Shown here: in pieces, positions 14,666 to 16,275 of the stretch | Position numbering within the stretch: the stretch's first letter is position 1 | Layout: each line of letters opens with the position of its first letter | Source of the DNA: Opitutales bacterium | Lineage (GTDB): Bacteria > Verrucomicrobiota > Verrucomicrobiia > Opitutales > T3Sed10-336 | DNA: 16,275 bases | Assembly: GCA_007132315.1 (NCBI GenBank) | Contig: SLOW01000176.1 | Span: 1-16,275, forward strand | Reading direction: 5' to 3' | The notes under the pieces: generated by a model | Told to the model about the DNA's origin: nothing | The model's database searches: none | Seen by the model: only the letters and a program-made list of their open reading frames with translations | Translations under genes and position numbers: made by a program

Positions 14666-15661
14666 CTATCCGGCGAGTCGGGACAGCCCGTGATCGAGGA
14701 GGAGCCCCGACAACACAAGGGTGAGGTGGATCAGCGAAACGCGAAACAGCCGGGGAGCGGAGACCTCGCGACGGCCTGGTTGCAGAAACGCCAAGGTCGC
14801 GACGAGGAACAGGCCGCTCGCCAGGAGCGCGGCGATTGCGTACACTGGCCCGGCGCCAAACAGGAGCGGTCCGAATACCGCCGCGGTGAGAAGCGACGCG
14901 TACACCAGCGCATGGAGGCCTGTTTTTCGTCCGGTATCATCCTCCACCGCCAGCATACGAAAGCCTCCCGCCGCGTAATCCCGGCGGTAGCGCCAGGCGA
15001 TCGGATGGAAGTGCGGCATTTGCCAGAGGAAGAGAATCAGAAACAGGTTCCAGCCGATCGGCGTGACACTTCCGCCGGCCGCCGCCGCCCCGATCAATGT
15101 CGGCAGCGCCCCCGCCACCGCGCCGACTTCCGTGCAGTAGGGCGTGCGCCTCTTCAGGGGAGTGTAAACCAGCCAGTAAAGCAGAACCGTGCCCGCCGCG
15201 AACGCGGCCGCCAGGGGCGGGAACCAGACTAGAAGGAGAACCGTGCCGGCGATTGAAAGGAACAGCCCGAAAACGAGGCCGTGTCCGGGCCGGACCCGGC
15301 CTGAGGGGAGGGGGCGATGGCGCGTTCGTTCCATGGCGGCGTCCTGAGACCGTTCACTCCACTGGTTCAATGCCGCCGCTCCGAAGCCGGCCAGAAGGGT
15401 GCCGGCGAGAAACAGGGCGAAGCGGGTGAACGAGGCCGGGGGATCGCTCAGAAGATAGGCGCAGGCGGCGGGGAATGCCGCCATCAGCGTGAGCGGCGCC
15501 TTGACCAGGGTCGGGATTGAAAGGGCGAATTCCCGCCAGCGATTTGTGGCGTTCATCGGTGCGATGCGGTCGCCCGACGGCGATGTGTCCGACGCGGAGG
15601 GTTCGGCCTCGACATCGCAACGCGATTTGCTCTTCCGCACATCCCGTTTCGCTTCATCCAT
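14666..15661 (-). CDS. ctaB: Heme O synthase (protoheme IX farnesyltransferase)
   Basis: A 331-residue UbiA-family membrane prenyltransferase that transfers farnesyl from farnesyl diphosphate to protoheme, making heme O for heme-copper oxidases. First Asp-rich motif region: 'NQWSERSQDAAMERTRHRPL' (99-118), in which the first Asp of N-x3-D-x3-D is Glu103 and the last is Asp107. Second region: 'YTPLKRRTPYCTEVGAVAGALPTLIG' spans 166-191. 'LFLWQMPHFHPIAWRYRRDY' (210-229) and 'DDTGRKTG' (241-248) are also present. About nine membrane segments fit the family. The N-terminal 48 residues are hydrophilic and extra. ATG 15661 overlaps the dehydrogenase stop by 8 bases, suggesting coupling; ATG at 15556 (residue 36) would give a more usual N-terminus and is a fair alternative. 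A gap of 60 bases separates it from the cupredoxin gene. Confidence 0.9.
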   Translation of the reverse strand: MDEAKRDVRKSKSRCDVEAEPSASDTSPSGDRIAPMNATNRWREFALSIPTLVKAPLTLMAAFPAACAYLLSDPPASFTRFALFLAGTLLAGFGAAALNQWSERSQDAAMERTRHRPLPSGRVRPGHGLVFGLFLSIAGTVLLLVWFPPLAAAFAAGTVLLYWLVYTPLKRRTPYCTEVGAVAGALPTLIGAAAAGGSVTPIGWNLFLILFLWQMPHFHPIAWRYRRDYAAGGFRMLAVEDDTGRKTGLHALVYASLLTAAVFGPLLFGAGPVYAIAALLASGLFLVATLAFLQPGRREVSAPRLFRVSLIHLTLVLSGLLLDHGLSRLAG

Positions 15662-16275
15662 TCCGCAGGACTTGGCTCGCTTTCAGTTCGTTGCCGGAGG
15701 ATCGGCCCTCGGCGAACGCGGAAATATTTCCCAGGGTGATCACCGCGATGGCGTCGAGCGCCTCTTCGGTGAGGAACGCCTGGTGGCCGGTGATCAGCAC
15801 GTTGGGGAAGGTCAGCAGCCGCATGAAGACGTCGTCCTGGATGATTTCTCCGGACAGATTGCGAAAGAACAGATCGCCCTCCTCTTCATACACGTCGAGT
15901 CCCAGGTGGCCGATTTTGCCGCTCTTGAGAGCGGCGATCAGGGCGGTCGAGTCCACCAGGGCGCCCCGGCTGGTGTTGATCAACATGACGCCCTGTTTCA
16001 TACTCGCGATCGAATCCCCGTTGATCAGGTGCCGGGTGGCCGGTGTGAGAGGACAGTGCAGGGTGATGATGTCGGAACTGGAGAGCAATTGCGGGAGTGT
16101 GACGTACGAAACGCCCAGCTTTTCACATTCCGGGTCGGGGGTGATGTCGTTGGCGAGGAGCCGGGAACCGAATCCGTTCAGAATGCGCGCCACCGCGGCG
16201 CCGATCTTGCCGGTGCCGACGATTCCCACGGTTCGGCGGCTGAGGGAGAACCCGGTCAGGCCGTCCAGGGAAAAG
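15654..16275 (-). CDS. ldhA: D-lactate dehydrogenase-like D-2-hydroxyacid dehydrogenase (N-terminal part outside window)
   Basis: 206 C-terminal residues of an expected 330 or so; the rest lies beyond the right edge. It reduces pyruvate to D-lactate with NADH in the cytosol if the assignment is right. The visible start 'FSLDGLTGFSLSRRTVGIVGTGKIG' has the Rossmann GTGKIG loop (20-25). Then come 'DIITLHCPLTPATRHLI', 'INTSRGALVD' with catalytic Arg103, 'GLDVYEEEGDLFF' with Glu132 and 'LITGHQAFLTEEAL' with His164. The Arg-Glu-His spacings (29 and 32 residues) and the 'EEEGDLFF' segment fit D-lactate dehydrogenases such as LdhA better than phosphoglycerate or formate dehydrogenases. It is the first gene seen of the minus-strand block and overlaps ctaB by 8 bases. 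2-hydroxyisocaproate or other 2-ketoacid specificity cannot be excluded. Confidence 0.88.
   Translation of the reverse strand, partial: FSLDGLTGFSLSRRTVGIVGTGKIGAAVARILNGFGSRLLANDITPDPECEKLGVSYVTLPQLLSSSDIITLHCPLTPATRHLINGDSIASMKQGVMLINTSRGALVDSTALIAALKSGKIGHLGLDVYEEEGDLFFRNLSGEIIQDDVFMRLLTFPNVLITGHQAFLTEEALDAIAVITLGNISAFAEGRSSGNELKASQVLRNG

Overview
The window holds two pieces of DNA of different origin. Roughly bases 1-610 are AT-rich and contain one open reading frame on the minus strand with no start or stop. It reads like an internal part of a virion structural protein of T4-like (marine or cyanophage-type) myoviruses. Near bases 600-625 the composition switches abruptly to GC-rich bacterial DNA, which continues homogeneously to the end. 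Both the phage gene and the bacterial gene are cut at the switch, so a chimeric contig join is the likeliest explanation.

The bacterial part (about 610-16275) begins with the 3' end of a helical-repeat protein. A type II secretion system (T2SS) operon on the plus strand follows, in the order gspI, gspJ, gspK, gspL, gspM, gspD, gspC-like, gspE, gspF (1416-11379). Several of its genes overlap by 4-11 bases. This order is a rearrangement of the classical C-D-E-F-G-H-I-J-K-L-M order. The major pseudopilin gspG, gspH and the prepilin peptidase are not in the window. The set present covers the cytoplasmic ATPase (E), the inner-membrane platform (F, L, M, C-like), the minor pseudopilin tip (I, J, K) and the outer-membrane secretin (D). 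A strong hairpin closes the operon.

Next on the plus strand is a secreted trypsin-family serine protease with a C-terminal PEP-CTERM sorting signal (11495-12370). A convergent intergenic region with two hairpins separates it from a minus-strand block. Read in transcription order, that block is a D-lactate dehydrogenase (cut by the window end), heme O synthase ctaB, a cupredoxin lipoprotein and oxygen-independent coproporphyrinogen III oxidase hemN. The last three fit heme and copper respiratory metabolism; the dehydrogenase and HemN suit low-oxygen growth.

Host: a Gram-negative with an outer membrane. The PEP-CTERM protein, the shortened GspC-like protein, the weak Shine-Dalgarno sequences before most genes and the heme O synthase variant (N-x3-E-x3-D) suggest the Verrucomicrobiota or a related PVC lineage. 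This is an inference from family features, not a database match. I did not find a convincing new biological system; the best second-look items are the chimeric junction, the stripped-down GspC-like protein, and the hairpin motif shared by two operon ends.
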